From Pseudoips prasinana (lineage: Eukaryota > Arthropoda > Insecta > Lepidoptera > Nolidae), in assembly GCA_951640165.1 (NCBI GenBank), contig OX621255.1:20930001-20994000 (forward strand): a DNA stretch of 64,000 nucleotides, given 5' to 3'. Each line of letters opens with the position of its first letter. Position 1 is the stretch's first letter. The notes under the pieces are model-generated. The model saw only the letters and a list, made by a program, of their open reading frames with translations, made no database searches and was not told the DNA's origin. Made by a program: the position numbers and the translations under genes. Of the stretch, positions 12,407 to 24,384 are shown one piece after another.

Positions 12407-14007
12407 TCAATTGGTTGTACCATTAACTTTACCATTTTTGCTATCACAAATCTTACCCTGTTTGCTAGAATGCTTTAGGGACCTTAAATACTTGAGTTTT
12501 GCCCAAACACCTTGGCACATTCTCATAAGTCTTTTATCATGAGTCATGTTAGCAAATGCTGCCACCTTTCTGACTATATGTCTGGACTTCTTGAGGTTAC
12601 CCTTCTGAGATTGTGACAATGCAGTGTAGAGCCTACTTCGCGCAGCTAGACCATCATCTCCTAGCATTAAGGACAACTTGTATTGTCTGGTTGATATCCT
12701 GCCAGCTTCTTCAGCCTGCAAAATTTTAATTTTATATTTACTTATAGTCATCTACCAAATATATAACAGTTTTTCATTTGCTCATATTATTATGTCGGAA
12801 ATAACTTGGAGACTTAGGTGATATAAGATTCTTCCTAAGTCTAATTACATATTTTTTAGTTTTGGAAAACAGTATACCATGATACTTTATTACCAGCTAG
12901 CCACCATGAATGCTAGACATGCTCATATCTGATTGCAAATTGTTGAAAAGAAATGGTCGCTCAAAAAATATATTATCTACCCAACTTGAACTACTTTTTT
13001 CAACTCTTCCTTGTTTCTTTCTCATTAAATTTGTTGCAGGATGCAAGACAATAGTAGCAGTTCCCCTGAATATACATGAGCCTCACTGCTCAGGTTTATT
13101 TTAGTTTTTGCCACTATTGATCATGGCTTTAGAAGTTGCAGTGCTGGGTAAGAGCGAAGGGCAAGTTGCATTTAGTGTCTATGGTCTACCTATCTGTAAT
13201 GTTACAGACTCAAGTTTGCAATATATGCTTAAACTGTTTACAAGTAGTTAATAAACAATTTCCACTCAGGATATACCTACACAATGCTCAAAATAATCTC
13301 CCAGTGCAGAATAAGCGCCACCAAGAGTTGAAAGCCATGAGAAAGCATTCTCTATCTCAACTCTGGTCCATATTAACTTCAGCATTCTCTCATTCCTGAA
13401 ACCAGACAATCAATTTGTAAATACTAAATTAATGTGGAGTATATTGCTTAAGTAAGATATATTTGTTTTTTTAAGGTAAGACAACTAATTTATAAAACCA
13501 CTCATTTTGGGCTGCTAATAGGTTGTACCAACTGGTTTGTTTCTGACAAAATGTTGCAGTCATTTATAAATACTTTCTATAGCATCTTCATTAAAGGCAT
13601 TTCTCCATAAAGTGGCATAGTGTGTAACGATGTTGCCTCCGGTTTGTACCCCACACAGGACAATGATTTGTGTGAGTTACAAAATGTTATTTGGAGTCTA
13701 GTTGTTTTTTTTTTTTTTTTGCCTCCTATTATGGAGCAATGGCTCGCACGTTCAGTGCATCCGCCAGTTTCGAGTATTGAGATTCTCAAACTTTCTGGTA
13801 GGTAGCTTTTAGGTTTATGTTGTAATATTTATTATTTAGCGACCGTTACAACTTTGTAAAGGTAGGGAAAGGGATAGTTTAAAAATTAAATATCAGACTA
13901 GGATTTTGATTTTGGATAAGAATAGGGGAAGTATGCACTTTATAATAATATTTTATAGGTATGTAATCAAATAAATAAATATCAAATAGACATATTATAA
14001 TATCAAG

Positions 14008-14075
<68 letters not shown>

Positions 14076-15327
14076 TTAAACTCTAATATTATTACTACAA
14101 ATAAAATTTGAAAATATATTATACATAGATGCATTCACAGAATAAAGAAGGGTATTTATGGATGTCGGGAACGGGACACGGAGGGAAATCAAATTTTCTA
14201 AAAAGGAAGAACGGTCATGTTTAGGACAGGAGAAGAATATGTGATCCAGATCCGCAAAGTCATCACCACATTCACACTGCGGACTATTTATAATACGCAA
14301 CCTAGAAAGATGGGCCGGACAAGATGTATGACCAAGACGCATTCTTATTAAAATGGTTGTAGGAATTTTGTCAAGTTTTATACCAGCGAACCATGGTTTA
14401 GATGGTATTTCTTGTTGAATATTTAAATAATTCTTCCCTTTTAATTGGCTACTCTTTTTCCAGACTGAATCCCAGGAATCCCGGAGATAAACTCTAGGAA
14501 GAGCAGCCAGGTCGTAAGTAAAATTTTCAAAAGGGAATTTATCTCCACACACCACAGCCTCATTCGCAAGTTTATGGGCCCTTTCGTTACCTACAATGCC
14601 ATAATGGCGAGTCTAGTTGTTCTATATGTCTGTTAATTAGATATTAGTAAATTCTCCTGTAATACAGGGATGTACATCCCTTGCAGGCATTGTCTTTTAA
14701 AAAGAAGAAACAAATCCTCAATTCAATGTTTATTTATAAATGGACTGCTTGTGTCAATCGATTTGTTTCTGGTGATTATTGTATGGTGAGAGTCACACCA
14801 ATAACTTAAGTGAGATGAACGGGAACAAATTATTTATTAAAGTTTTTTTTTTTTTTTCCAATCTTCCCACCAGTGGGACAGCCAGTGGTGGGATGAATGG
14901 GAATTCACCAATCAGTTCATGGAGCCTTTTTATGGAGTTGTCATTTAAATTAATAACAAGAACAATAGACAACAAATTACCAGGCATAGTCAATAATTTC
15001 AATATCTGGAGGTTCCAATATCAATTTCAAAAACACTGTCCCTCCTTCAGGATATCCGGCCAGCTTACTTAAGTGTGACAATACTTTAAATCTGTATACA
15101 TCTGATTTCACACATTCTCTCACGAAAGGCTGCAAAAACAATGCATTTGCTCTGAATTTCAACAGGGGTTTTCCACATCTCAAGTCGTCAGGCATTTCAG
15201 AACAATCGTTAGTTTTGACACCAATAGCCTTGCAGTATTCATCATTTGGTAGCACACTTTGGTCTTCGTAAATGTAAAATATTGTAAACTGACTCCGAAA
15301 TAAGTGGATTTTTGTTACAACCTGCAT
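12407..15327 (-). CDS. Conserved small helical protein, partly resolved exons
   Basis: Supported minus-strand exons are 14981-15327 (ATG at 15327; 115 codons, starts MQVVTKIHLF), 13281-13395 (frame reads ERMLKLIWTRVEIENAFSWL, then GDYFEHC) and 12407-12715 (AEEAGRISTRQYKLS to stop, 102 codons). The last two join in phase 0. A further segment near 13590-13640 reads YATLWRNAFNEDAIE and is probably another exon, but neither splice edge fits in phase and a TGA follows shortly. The C-terminal part looks like TPR-type helices (LGDDGLAARSRLYTALSQSQ). I suspect the little-studied F58A4.6-like/DUF4807 family from memory only. A LINE insertion sits in the first intron. It may be an intact gene with one exon I missed, or a recent pseudogene. 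Confidence 0.6.
13990..14640 (-). mobile_element. LINE fragment with RNase H end (I/Jockey-like)
   Basis: On the minus strand, GIVGNERAHKLANEA, the final RNase H motif, is encoded just above 14530. A 159-codon open C-terminal domain follows (14076-14555) with a CxC...H zinc-knuckle-like block, CECGDDFADLDHIFFSC. The 3' end runs into the (TA)n tract. The 5' part is missing. Confidence 0.75.
14016..14070. repeat. (TA)n microsatellite
   Basis: About 27 TA units directly at the 3' end of the LINE fragment; probably grown from its tail. Confidence 0.9.
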
Positions 15328-15541
15328 TTTGTGAGGTTAAGTGTAATGTTAACAACAAATATTTTAATATGATTTGTGTTTACGAGAGGAGAAATAAATA
15401 AAACAGGTAATTGGTTGCAGTTTCGATTTCAACTTTATATCCGCTGAATTTTGTTCAATTTCCACAAAAACACATCACGAGTCACAACACTAACATATCA
15501 CTGGTCACTGACTAAATGTCAAAGTCAAACCAAAGAGAATA
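15328..15541. promoter_or_regulatory. 5' flank of the minus-strand conserved gene
   Basis: Sequence immediately upstream of the ATG at 15327. No TATA box or other specific site could be supported. Confidence 0.25.
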
Positions 15542-15670
15542 TAACATCATCATACCAGCCGGATGACGTCCACGGCTGGGCAAAGACGTTCCCAAAAGAT
15601 TTCCACAATGGATTAGTGGCCATAATTTGGAATCGCCACGCTTGGCAGACAGGTTGGTGATCGTTGCTTT
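15542..15670 (-). mobile_element. RTE-type LINE 3' end fragment
   Basis: It has the characteristic ATCATCATACCAGCCGGATG start (reverse of the ATGATGATG tail), followed by the reversed C-terminus of the RTE ORF. Related tails are at 16395-16465, 48100-48270, 50301-50400 and 55021-55170. Confidence 0.6.
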
Positions 15671-15744
15671 TGCTGCCCGTTCTCTGAGAGATAGTCCCTT
15701 GGGACGACTTCTACGCCCCCCACGGGATGAGATGGGTGGCGATC

Positions 15745-15965
15745 AGGGACCGGACAACCCCGCTTCTGAGTTAAGCCGTTTGATAGGGTAACCCGTTCAT
15801 TGGGTAACTCGTATCGCAGTGTTACCCTTTGATTGACTTACAGCCTCGAAACCCAGTGAAAGGGTTAACACGTTTTTTATGGTAACCACGGGAAGGGGTT
15901 AACCCCTTCAATGACTTTAAGCCCTTGAATAGCTTACCCTCTTGAAAAGGTTTTATTCGAGTTAA
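15745..15965 (+). repeat. GGGTAAC/GGGTTAA-rich repeat block
   Basis: It is dense in short inverted GGGTAAC and GTTACCC motifs and borders the sequence GGTGGCGATCAGGGACCGG. A second block of the same kind in inverse orientation is at 23495-23660. Probably ends of one unclassified element family. Confidence 0.45.
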
Positions 15966-16394
15966 CTTGAATTACCCAATCAACTTAGCAGCGTGTAGAT
16001 GGGAGTAGGTATACTCGCACCCGTGCGGTGCCTCATTGCCTAACTACTTTTAGGTAGGTACAACAAATTTGACGAACGAACGACTTTTTATATTTTAAAT
16101 TTGAAAGTTTAGTGACGCAAAATAGTCAAGCTAATAATTAACGTGTTATTTAAAGAACTGAATTACTTTAATCTTAATATTGTGACAATCTGTATGATGT
16201 GATTATATTTTGTTAAATAATTATTATAATATTTTGCTGTGTGGTGATGGCATAGGATATCATCACCCCATTTTATCACGTAGGGGGCGCAGAAATCGAC
16301 CGAGGGCATACCTACCAGAGAACCGGCAGCAGCGTTTATCTATGAACTATGACCATCAAACTTTCTTTCGCCAACCCGTCTGCCAAGCTATGGG

Positions 16395-16465
16395 GCTCTG
16401 GGGGTCTGCCAAGCTCCCATTCTTTGGGGAGGCTTTTGTCCAGCTGTGGACGTACTTTGGCTGAC
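16395..16465 (+). mobile_element. RTE-type LINE 3' tail
   Basis: It contains GGGGAGGCTTTTGTCCAGCT and ends in the GACGATGA tail, matching the RTE C-terminus GEAFVQLWTYFG. Confidence 0.6.
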
Positions 16466-16486
16466 ATGAGGACGATGAAATAATTG

Positions 16487-16750
16487 ACGGGCGTGTTGGC
16501 ATTGTTGGTAAATGCTTGCTTTTCACGCCGGAGCTCGTGGGTTCGATTCCATTCAGAAGACAGATATTGGTGTGCATGAACATGTCTGTTTGTCCTGAGT
16601 CTGGGTGTAATTATCTATATTAGTATGTATTCACAAAAGAAAAGTAGTAAATGTAATATATCAGTTATCTAGTTTCCATAGTACAAGCTCTACTTAGTTT
16701 GGGATCAGATGGCCGTGTGTAAATAATGTCCCTGGATATTATTATTATTT
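16487..16750 (+). mobile_element. SINE family B, full length
   Basis: It carries the tRNA-like head with B-box GTGGGTTCGATTCCA, the body GAGTCTGGGTGTAATTATCT, and the 3' end GATATTATTATTATT. It follows directly behind an RTE tail. Confidence 0.8.
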
Positions 16751-17209
16751 AAATTATTGTATAAAATTAACTGATATATTATGGGTATTCTAAAACATCA
16801 TTGACGTGACTTAAATGTTCATTATCATAAGAATATTATCACTTTAAGAATTTTCAGAGTCAAGCAATCTTAGGTTATGTAATTGTCTATATATGTCATA
16901 TATAGACAGCAACCTTGGTCTGATAAAAATACATTTAGGCAACCACCTAGGTACAAGTTTTCCAAGACTAATTCTGTATTCAATAAAGATCTTTACCGTA
17001 ATTTCATATTAGTTACTTATTTATTTGCAAATATAGTTGAAATAAAAATACGGCTTTTGTGGCCTCATTAATTGGCTTAAGGCAACTGCCTGTTTTTTTG
17101 TGCCATGATGTCGTCTGAAAAAATGACAAACTGGCTATCCCATATATCTTTTACAGAAACCAATGGCCTTAGAATTTGACAAATGGATGACAATCTAGTA
17201 GGGCAATCA

Positions 17210-17810
17210 ATTATACGGCTTCTGTAGCCAAATGGCAAAAAACGGAACCCTTATAGATTCGTCATGTCTGTCTGTCTGTCCGTCCGTATGTCACAGCCAC
17301 TTTTTTCCAAAACTATAAGAGCTGTACTGTTGAAACTTGGTAGATGTATTCTGTGAACCGCATTAAGATTTTCTCACAAAAATAGAAAAAGAACAATAAT
17401 TTTGGGGGTTCCCCATACATAGAACTGATGCTAATTTTTTTTTCATCGTACCCGTACATGTGGGGGATCTATGGATAGGTCTTCAAAAATGATATTGAGG
17501 TTTCTAATATCATATTTTTCTTAACTGAATAGTTTGAGCAAGAGACACTTCCAAAGCAGTAAAATGTGTGCCCCCCCCCCCCCCTTATAACTTCTAAAAT
17601 AGGAGAATGATAAAACTGAAAAAAATATATGATGTAGATTACCATGCAAACTACCACTGATAATTGGTTTGATCGAAATCTAGTAAGTAGATTTTTTAAT
17701 ACGTCATAAATCGTAAACCGCAATTTACCTTTCATTTAATCAACTGAAATACTTGATGCTATGGAACCCTTCATGGGCGAGTCCGACTCGCACTTGGCCT
17801 GTTTTTTTAA
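17210..17810 (+). repeat. Interspersed repeat ending in GGAACCCTTC...CGACTCGCACTTGG
   Basis: It starts ATACGGCTTCTGTAGCC, contains an 8-16 base poly-C run near 17571-17584, and ends GAGTCCGACTCGCACTTGG. Another copy of the end lies at 58945-58995. This end is widespread in Lepidoptera; I cannot assign its class. Confidence 0.5.
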
Positions 17811-19450
17811 ATATTGATGTGTTATAACGATTTTCGAAAAAAAGAAGGTTACCGCCGCTCTTGCAAGTAAATTGCAAGCTATTAGCTTTAACAGCGTGTT
17901 CATTTCTGATTACATTAATAAAGATATGGACGTTTGTATTAATAGTTATAGTATTTACATATCTCTGAGTCACCAACATTTTAGTCGTCGATCATACCAA
18001 TTCAATCAATATCTTCTATTATTCTAGAGCAATGAGCTGCCAACAATCTTGTCATTTTTTTATAATAACTGGCACTGTCACTAGTGACTGAAAAATAATT
18101 CAACACCTCTCAAACTTAATCTTTTAGGAAAACGCCTGTTTGTTGTTTTAAAATTTTCCAAACAGGTAAATTTCTAACTGACTAACTTGGCCTTGTCTGA
18201 AATATTGTAACTTAATGCCTAAAGACCTTTTAAGATTAGATTAGCATGGTTCTTAAACATTTTAAGAACAATAAGGCTCCTGGTGATAACAGAGTTACAA
18301 TAGAGCTTTTTAATGCGGATGGTATACCAATCCTACGAGCTTTTCAAAAGCTATTTAACTTCGCCATACTAAAAGGTCAAACGTCACAAGGCTGGCACAT
18401 ATTGGTGTGGTAGTGCTTTCTTCAATAAGGGCGATAAAAACCCTTTGAAAAAATAACAGACCCATCACGTTACTGAGCCATGTTTACAAGTTGTTTTCGA
18501 GAGTCATTACGAATCGTCTCACGCACAGGTTTGACGTCAACCATCCTCCTGAACAAGCCGGTCGCCGAAAATGCTTTAGTACCATATACCACATACATAC
18601 GCAGCAGCAAGTTATTCAGAAGACCGAGGATATATCCAGCCATTATGCTTAGCGCTTGATTGAATCGAAACCTGGATGTACTGTGATCTTTCCAAAATTC
18701 CAAATTAACTACCGGTATGCCGAGGTGTTAAAGTGTTTGTATGAGAACTCGCAACCTATACGATTGCAGCAAGGCGTGAGACTGGGGGATATAACATCTC
18801 TATCTCCAGAACTATTCATCGCTGCATTGGAAGATGTCTTTAAGCTCCGGGACTGAAAGGCTTTGGCATCAATCTCAATGGCGAATACATCCCTCACCAT
18901 CGTAATCATGGCTGAAACATTGAAATATCTCGGTACAATGCTCGAAGACTTCAGCAGGGTCTCTCTACTAGAGTGTCTCAAAATGAACATGGATAAGACG
19001 AATATCATGTTGAACATTCAGGTTGCACCCATTCCAGTTAAGGTAAGGGACTCTGCACTCGAGGTTGTGGAGAGCTATATCTATAACTAGGACAGACCAC
19101 CCCACTAGGGAGGCGGTCCAACGCGGTGGTTTTCACCGAAATCTGCGTGCGCCAGAGAACGGGAGGGCGCCAGAAGAAACGTTCACTGAGTACCGACGGG
19201 ATGACTACCGGCACGTATTAGTGCACTGGCACGCACGGCTAGAGTTACGCCTAAACGCGCGCCAGCGTGCCGTCGGTGCCATCCTACCTCACCTCAAGGC
19301 CTGGGTGGAAAGGAGTCTGCCCAACACACTTTCGCTGAGTGCCCGGCCCGGGTGGCCAAAAGGCGACTCAAGATCTCAATCGGACGGGATCTGTCCCTGC
19401 CGGCAATCGTAGGGGCAATGCTGGTGGCTGACTCTTCTAAATGGCACGCC

Positions 19451-21768
19451 GCCCAAGCAGCAAAATTATCCTATAGTGCAGACGTTATAGGACTCCAGCA
19501 CTTTTAATGTTCTCTTAAGGGTTCTAGTTTTTGCTGCATCGCTTATAATAGCAAGCATGGAGTTAGTTGGGCCTTATAGTATATCTCCTCCTATACATTA
19601 ACTTATAATTACTTATAGGCCGAAATTAAAAGTCAAATATAAGCTTGGGTGACCTATAAAAGTATCGCGAGGGTGTAAACGCACTCAAGAGCAGATAAAC
19701 TGGTAACCTATGCTTATAACTACTAACAAGAAACATTATAGAACCACTATAAGTAAAGTACACCAATAAGAGTGATAAACAGAACTAAACATTCTGGATA
19801 CTATTTGCATTTATTACTTGGTTTTATAAGGGTTTATAAATTTACTTTACAGAACAATTATCAGTAAAATGGAGCGGTTATATAGTGGTATATACCAATA
19901 TCGTTATAATCTTAACACGCTTATAAAGGTTTAATATAATATACTTAGTATCCAAAACTATATCCGTGGTGTCCTGAACAAGAACACATTGGTTTATAAT
20001 GGTCTTGCAAATTCGGTTATAGTCTCAGTACGGATATTTTGATTTTGTTGAATCGTAGAAATATGAGAAGGTTCCGTACAAAATTGTTATTGTGAAAATT
20101 TAAGACAAAATGTTTATTTTAATGATTCTGCACGAAAAAACGTTTAATCGATAAAAGCAATTTTAAATGTACACTTGGAAGATTGTGTTAGTGAGGAACC
20201 TGTACAAGAAGATGAATGCGATATTGAAAACTATTCCAATTTTCAACTACATAGCGATCTTAGAAAATGGGCTGTAGAATACAATACGACATGCGGCATT
20301 CAATTTTTTATTAGAAATTTTGAATAAATGTATTTGTTTCAAATTCTTCAAGTTCTCTTAGATCTCTTATAACATGTCTACATCTACGTCTTAATGTACG
20401 AGTTTAATTCATTCTGAATCTCTCTTCGACACAGCGCTCAGCACATGTTAGTTTGTATTTCATAAAGTGCATTTTGATTTGGTATGATGGTTATAATGTC
20501 TTCTTTGATTGACTTTACTTCATGTTGAAGTTGTGGAATTTGACCAACCTCGACAGGCTGTATTTGGTTATCCGTGCTGTAAAGAACGCAATGTTGAGCA
20601 TTTAAACTGACATCTGACAGTGTTTCTTCTGCTTCTGTTATGACAAGTTGAGGGTTTTGCGCGACAAAAGAAGATACAGGTAAAATTGCTGAACCGGATT
20701 GAATGGTAGCCGAGTTTTGTTGTAAATGAAGTGATCTTGTAGTATTTGAACGAGTATCTTCTCGAGAGACCGTTGGCATCTCACTAATTTGGTCTTGATC
20801 ACGATTCTGTGAAACAATAAACCAAGTTAGCAAGGGAAAGCACAAAAATAGAACTAGAAAATATTTCAAACAATTTTTAAAGCTCGAAAATCCCTTTTAG
20901 TTATAAAGATTACCATTTTCACACCTGAGACCTTAACAAAAATATGAAAATAAGACATCGGTACCTAATAACAACATAGAGTAACATTACAATATTTGCG
21001 GAACTCTAATTCCAAACAATATGGCCAAGCAATAGTTCTGATATTTACCATTTTTAAACAAAGTACGCCTATAACGGTTTGTTAATGTATTTGGGAAGAC
21101 CAAGTTTGTCAAGATGGCGACTTTTCGTTGTATGTCTTACTGAAACCAACATTATTTTAAAATTCAACTTAATGAAAACGTGAATTTCGAGGGGCGCTTA
21201 AAAATTTTGACAAAAAACTTATTACACTTCACCGAAAATATACCTGCGCCATGCACATTCAAACACGGCTTCACTTATTGTTAACTAACACCCTACTCTT
21301 ATTCTAGATAATATTTATTATAAAAATATAATAACTTACCTTTATCAATATTAATTAATCTTTACAAATGTGCATAGCAACATTCACCAATTCACATCAC
21401 TTTGTATGAGCTTGTAAGATATTCACTGTGTACGTTATTGTCGTGTTTGGTTCCATTTAGCGCTCATAGTTAGCTTTGCGAGAGCAAATAGTTCTACGTG
21501 GTCTAACTATAAGGTTACTATTGGCGTGATTGGTTCCATTAAGCGCTGATAGTTGGCTACGCGGGAGAAAATAGTTTTACATAGTCCAACTATATGGCCG
21601 TTATTGGTCAAAATGGTATTCACCAAGTCTACTATAGATATTTAATTAGCTAAAATACGCCTATAAATTGGGCCCTTTTCCGTGGTTATAATTGCTTACT
21701 ATTCCGTTATAGTCCTAATGAAATGGTGGTTCCAGGACAATTACTAGACCACATTTTGCTGCTTGGGC
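19451..21768. mobile_element. 2.3 kb DNA transposon with 16-bp perfect inverted ends
   Basis: Both ends read GCCCAAGCAGCAAAAT inward with no mismatch. Shifting by one base gives 15-bp ends and a 2-bp CG target duplication. The first ~600 bp carry many copies of a CTTATAA/TTATAAG-type motif, possible transposase-binding sites. Inside are decayed coding scraps: LRKWAVEYN near 20258 on the plus strand (resembles a DUF4806-type transposon protein), and a minus-strand ORF at 20438-20869 with RDLRELEEFE just beyond it. It lies within the R1-like LINE. No transposase domain is recognisable. Confidence 0.7.
21448..21612. repeat. 83-bp direct repeat, two copies
   Basis: Two units, 21448-21530 and 21531-21612, both start TGGTTCCATT and contain AGCGCT and a TAACTATA-type box. 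They sit near the right end of the 2.3 kb transposon and look like a subterminal repeat. Confidence 0.7.
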
Positions 21769-22883
21769 GTGGTCTCCTTTTATGAGTCATGTTCCAAAAG
21801 GAGGCCGCCGAGCGCGAACGGGAGAGATCGCAGACGGAGGAGGCGTCGGGGTGGCGGCTGCAACCAGTAGCCCAACTCCCCCTCGGAGCCGCGGCGGCAG
21901 TAAGAGAAGTCAATGTTACCAGCTAAAAGAAGACAGCGATCTGTTTATGGCGCGGTCGCTGTGCCGGACTGGCAGAAGTCGGCAAATAGCGAGGACAATC
22001 CAGAGCCCTCTCACGGTGCGTGTGGGACCATCATACCATATGGAACTTTTCGCATAAGGGGTGCACCGGAGCAACATACCCGCGTTCCCGGGGCTCCCCC
22101 ATCAGGCGCCAAGAGAAGCCCACGGCAGGTAGGTTTAGTCGGTGCGAGTCTGACGCATCCATCCGTAAACATTTTTGCGGGTGGCATAAGTAGGCATTCG
22201 ACCTGCCTTATCAAAAAAAAAGGTAAGAGGTCCACTTCGAGTAGGAGATGAATTCTAGAATCTAACTTGCCTGGGCAGCGTTCGGAAAGCTAAGCTTCTG
22301 GTCCCAAATACCAATCAAAAGTCTTCGATTAGTATGTGTTGCCTCCGATTAATTAGGGAACCAAGACGTAGCCGCTCACTACGGGGCTAATAAAACGAGT
22401 CATGGTCACCCAAAGAGCAATGGAGTACGCCATGTTCGGAGTTTCCCTCCGAGATCAAATCACAAATCTCAAGATCCAACCAAGAGAGGCAAATAAAAAA
22501 AACCGACATAGCTTGAATAATTGCCAAGCAAAAGTGGCGGTGGGCAGGGTACATAGCTTGCAGAATCTACGGCCGCTGGGGCAGAAAGTTTCTCAAGTGA
22601 CGACCATGAACCGGAAAACGCAGCGTGGGGCCCCCAACAAGATGGACCGATGATCTTGCGAGGGTCGATGACAGCCGCTGGATGCGGGCAAGGCAGGATC
22701 TGCAGTTGTGGAGTATCTTTGGAAAGCAATGGACTTTGCCCAGCAGTACCTTCGGCTGATATGATGATAATGGTGATGGTTATGATGATGATGCATCTAT
22801 TCAATAACGGTGTACGCCACCACGCCTCCGCGGTTTAACTTTAACAGAATGAAAATCAAATTCTTTGTTATAATATAATTATG

Positions 22884-23238
22884 TCCTCCTAGCCGAATTT
22901 CGGCCCCAGCGGCCAGTCTCAATGGAGACTGGCCATGTGAGCGGGACATACCACAAGTGTGTGTGCAAACACAGGGGCACTATCTATTCCATCACTCTCA
23001 TTATCCGATGGGACGACTAGCGGAACGACCGGAAGGTCAGGTACAAGATCGACGGCTTTACGTGCTCTCCGAGGCATGAGGCTATAATACCGCCAACTCC
23101 CAGACTTCGGGCTGACACTAAGAAATTTTTCTTTTTACGCAAAAATCCCATAGACACTTTTGGCCCAACCCGGGATTTGAACCAAGCACCTCGTTATCTA
23201 CCTATGAAGACGCTACCACTAGACCGACGAAGCGTAAC
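22884..23238 (-). mobile_element. SINE family A, minus strand
   Basis: It starts with reversed ATGTCCTCCTAGCCG and ends in the reversed tRNA head with B-box ATTTGAACCAAGC. It is full length but somewhat diverged. Confidence 0.75.
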
Positions 23239-23494
23239 ACATTCTTTAAAAAAAGAACTGCTCAATTGCTTTTACTTAATTCTGTAGTACCTACCGAGTT
23301 CCAAATTAAAAGAAATTATGACAATAAACAAGAACAGACACGAAAAAATTATATTACAGAGTTTTGCGACAAGCAAAATTGAACTTTAAAATAATAAATT
23401 CCAAATTATTATGACTAGATGCCACGTGCGGTGGTGTTTATGCAATTATCAAACCAATTTCGATGCGAAAGAGTGCATATTACAATGTCTTGGC

Positions 23495-23660
23495 TGGAAT
23501 GGCTTACCCTGTTACAGTGTTACAGGGTATGAAAGGGTAACCCTTTCGGAAGTGGTTCATTACACCCGTTCGAAGGTGTAACTCGTATCATAGGGTTTAT
23601 TTTTTAAGCGCTTAAAAATACCCGTTCAAAAACCCGTTCAACGAGTATCCGGACGGTCCC
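23495..23660 (-). repeat. GGGTAAC-rich repeat block, inverse copy
   Basis: It shares CGGTCCCTGGTGGCGAT with the 15745-15965 block in inverse orientation and has the same dense GGGTAAC/GTTACAC content. Confidence 0.4.
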
Positions 23661-23999
23661 TGGTGGCGATATTCTAGGCCGCCAGCCACACAGCATTTAA
23701 CAAACTACGTTTCATTTTTGCCATTCCAATTTACAATGATGGCTCAATATCTGCCTCGTCGAAGTCTAAATACCTAAATGGACCTAAGAATATGGTATTG
23801 TACCAATTGATCAATGAGAGGCCCTTTTGTGAAATTTAGCTCCTGATTATATCAAACTATCAAAACCTATGTTTACGTGTAATAATTTATTGTTGAAATC
23901 AGAATTCACTTTACGAGAACTTGAAGCGGTTTGGTTTTAAAACATTTATTATTGTTCGTATTAATAATTTATAGTGTATAAGGCAATCTTAGCTCATCA

Positions 24000-24265
24000 C
24001 TTCTCATCCACATCAGCTCATAACCACGTGATTCGCGGCCACCCTAGCCTATGGTCGCTCTCAACACCAAACAAGTATACGATGTTAAGCGGTCATCGTA
24101 GCCTACAGACGCTTAGAACGCCAATTAAGTATACGATGTTAAGCGGTCAACGTAGCCAATGGACGCTCTTGACACCAAACAAGTATACGGACCACGCGAT
24201 GTTAAGTGGTCACACTGGTCACCGTAGCCTATGGGCGCTCTCGTTACCAAACAAGTGTACGGATT
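24000..24265 (+). repeat. Minisatellite, about four ~55-bp units
   Basis: Units run around GTAGCCTATGG...GCTCT...CCAAACAAGTATACG...GATGTTAAGCGGTCA. The open frame across it is a by-product of the repeat. Confidence 0.7.
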
Positions 24266-24384
24266 TTTCTATACAAATAAATAAAATTGTATGTCTATTT
24301 GTAATATTGAAATATCCGTTTTTTACTACATAAATATGAATATATATACGGTACATACACCAAAATAACATGTTTTACAATTTT

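Larger units (their letters stand above)
19101..22250 (+). mobile_element. R1-like LINE C-terminal fragment, nested and itself interrupted
   Basis: The left piece (19101-19450) encodes FTEYRRDDYRHVLVHWHARL and LPHLKAWVERSLPNTLS, matching the C-terminal region of R1-clade LINEs. It halts in the codons for KWHA and resumes at 21769 with VVS, then an arginine/glutamate-rich KEAAERERERS end. A 3' UTR with a short A run extends to about 22250. It sits inside the RTE LINE. Confidence 0.7.
18241..22775 (+). mobile_element. RTE-type LINE, dead, interrupted by a nested insertion
   Basis: The left part (18241-19100) encodes an RTE reverse transcriptase: NNKAPGDNRVTIEL near 18269, LQQGVRLGD near 18764, then ALEDVFKLRD, and a mutated catalytic region where VIMAE remains but the FADD box is lost. 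The right part (about 22250-22775) resumes with LAWAAFGKL, then TQRAMEYAMFGVSLRDQI and the [10 protein letters not shown] tail, ending GATGATGATG. The two parts are consecutive in the RTE ORF, separated by about 3.15 kb of foreign DNA. Many stops and frameshifts. Confidence 0.8.

Noticed and set aside
20438..20869. 143-codon minus-strand ORF as a host membrane protein gene
   Set aside because: It lies inside the 2.3 kb inverted-repeat transposon. Its upstream part looks intronic (CACAG acceptor near 20816), so the N-terminal hydrophobic stretch is probably not coding.
21782..22251. GC-rich ORFs of 91 and 112 codons
   Set aside because: They are the C-terminus and 3' UTR of the R1-like LINE in shifted frames.
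24000..24333. 119-codon ORF with SLWSLSTPNKYT repeats as a gene
   Set aside because: The frame is a minisatellite by-product without splice sites or a known relative.
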